Assembly (NCBI GenBank): GCA_964631295.1
Contig: CAZVXI010000058.1
Location: forward strand, 1-15,918
Length of the DNA: 15,918 nucleotides
Origin: CAZVXI01 sp964631295
GTDB taxonomy: Bacteria; Planctomycetota; Phycisphaerae; Phycisphaerales; SM1A02
Direction: 5' to 3'
Made by a program: the position numbers and the translations under genes. The notes under the pieces were generated by a model. That model was given only the letters and a program-made list of their open reading frames with translations. It ran no database searches and was not told where the DNA came from. Within the stretch, counting starts at the first letter, position 1. Each line of letters begins with the position of its first letter. This document shows positions 15,577 to 15,918 of the stretch, piece by piece.

Positions 15577-15635
15577 CTCTGATCCGCCAACTCCGCCGGG
15601 CGCGCGCTGGAGTGGTGGCCGCCCACTCATCAGAG
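15577..15635 (+). terminator. hairpin directly after the membrane-protein stop codon
   Basis: CTCTGAT (15577-15583) pairs perfectly with ATCAGAG (15629-15635). Inside, CCAACTCC (15587-15594) pairs with GGAGTGG (15609-15615) with one bulged A. The stem begins two bases after the TAA at 15573-15575. No T run follows, so it may be a Rho-assisted end or a 3'-protecting structure and not a classical terminator. Confidence 0.4.
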
Positions 15636-15918
15636 GCCGGAAACCTGCCCAACCCCGCCGTCTGACACGGCATTCGATCGAACCTGCAAGTCCGCCGCAC
15701 CCTCCCAACACCCGGCAACAGCGTGTATGATGATGCTGCCCTGCTGGTCTCTGGCCTGCTCGCCGAAAGCCAGATGTTGTGAGAGTCCCGATGACCTCGT
15801 GAAGTGGTCAGGTGGAGACTCTCGATCATTCAGCCATCGCCTGCCGATCGCAACGCGGCCGTGGCTGCGGGAAAGACATCGGCTCCCGCCCGATCGGCGA
15901 TGGCTCCCGATCGAATGG
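15636..15918. other. terminal non-coding stretch, structured
   Basis: Together with the hairpin before it, these last 283 bases hold no convincing gene. A plus-strand frame from ATG 15727 stays open for 64 codons to the edge, but its product is rich in Arg, Pro and Trp with no recognisable pattern. A minus-strand frame (15569-15829) is equally unlike protein. The main content is a chain of inverted repeats described in the next entry. Confidence 0.5.
15750..15904 (+). ncRNA. candidate structured RNA or leader made of three successive stems
   Basis: Stem 1: TCTGGC (15750-15755) with GCCAGA (15769-15774). Stem 2: GAGAGTC (15781-15787) with GACTCTC (15817-15823), enclosing TGACC (15792-15796) with GGTCA (15806-15810). 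Stem 3: GCCATCGC (15833-15840) with GCGATGGC (15897-15904), then a four-base bulge, then CGATCG (15845-15850) with CGATCG (15891-15896). Stem 3 encloses GCGGC/GCTGC (15855-15868) and GCGGGA/TCCCGC (15867-15889), which overlap by two bases and so compete. The strand is uncertain because stems pair on both strands. The arrangement could be a leader for a gene beyond the edge or an independent RNA. I matched it to no known RNA class. Confidence 0.3.

Noticed and set aside
15655..15690. T-loop-like word GGTTCGATC on the minus strand as part of a tRNA
   Set aside because: The bases around it do not form the five-base-pair T stem, and no acceptor or anticodon stem is found nearby.
15569..15829. Minus-strand frame of 86 codons overlapping the end of the membrane-protein gene
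   Set aside because: Low-complexity Arg/Ser/Thr composition, no ribosome binding site, and overlap with a better gene; it looks like a GC-driven chance frame.
15727..15918. Plus-strand frame of 64 codons running off the right edge from ATG 15727
   Set aside because: Composition is rich in Arg, Pro, Trp and Cys, with no signal peptide, domain or ribosome binding site, and it coincides with strong inverted repeats. A partial gene is possible but unsupported.

Overview
This window looks like part of a scaffold from a draft or metagenome-assembled bacterial genome, most likely a planctomycete of the Phycisphaerae type. The lineage is an inference. It rests on the style of the conserved hypothetical proteins, the many long secreted or lipid-anchored envelope proteins, the mid-to-high GC, and a FlgN-like protein placed next to a sigma-54 two-component pair. 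A run of ten Ns (2815-2824) marks a scaffold join. No tRNA, rRNA, CRISPR array, transposase or phage gene was seen.

Left part, minus strand (1-4721). Read in the direction of transcription, there is a membrane-anchored TPR protein broken by the N gap, a FlgN/FliT-like flagellar chaperone candidate, a soluble histidine kinase, and a sigma-54-dependent response regulator cut by the window edge. The spacing is tight: 39 bp, then 2 bp, then a 4-bp GTGA overlap. The likely theme is flagellar gene control of the FlrB/FlrC kind. An exact sigma-28-type -10 octamer lies just upstream of the TPR gene.

Middle, minus strand (4859-7909). A compact three-gene set encodes a conserved hypothetical protein, a LolA/LolB-like lipoprotein, and an exported protein with a beta-rich ectodomain and a C-terminal RDD membrane domain. 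All three point to the cell envelope. These genes are co-oriented with the flagellar set.

Middle, plus strand (8092-10127). A cdaA-cdaR pair runs divergently from the envelope genes. CdaA is a membrane diadenylate cyclase making c-di-AMP and CdaR is its YbbR-domain partner. cdaR begins at a TGATG overlap behind a strong Shine-Dalgarno sequence. CdaA has Asp-Leu-Gly where the canonical family has Asp-Gly-Ala.

Right part, minus strand (10420-14635). There is a tandem pair of paralogous four-helix membrane proteins, pheS (without pheT beside it), and a large unrecognised exported protein. A divergent six-helix membrane protein follows on the plus strand (14883-15575). The last 343 bases hold no convincing gene but contain a series of perfect or near-perfect inverted repeats that may be structured RNA.

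Most of the window is ordinary housekeeping and envelope content. The points that most need a second look are the abrupt codon-bias change in the first 132 bases, the N gap inside the TPR gene, the altered CdaA motif, and the structured 3' end.
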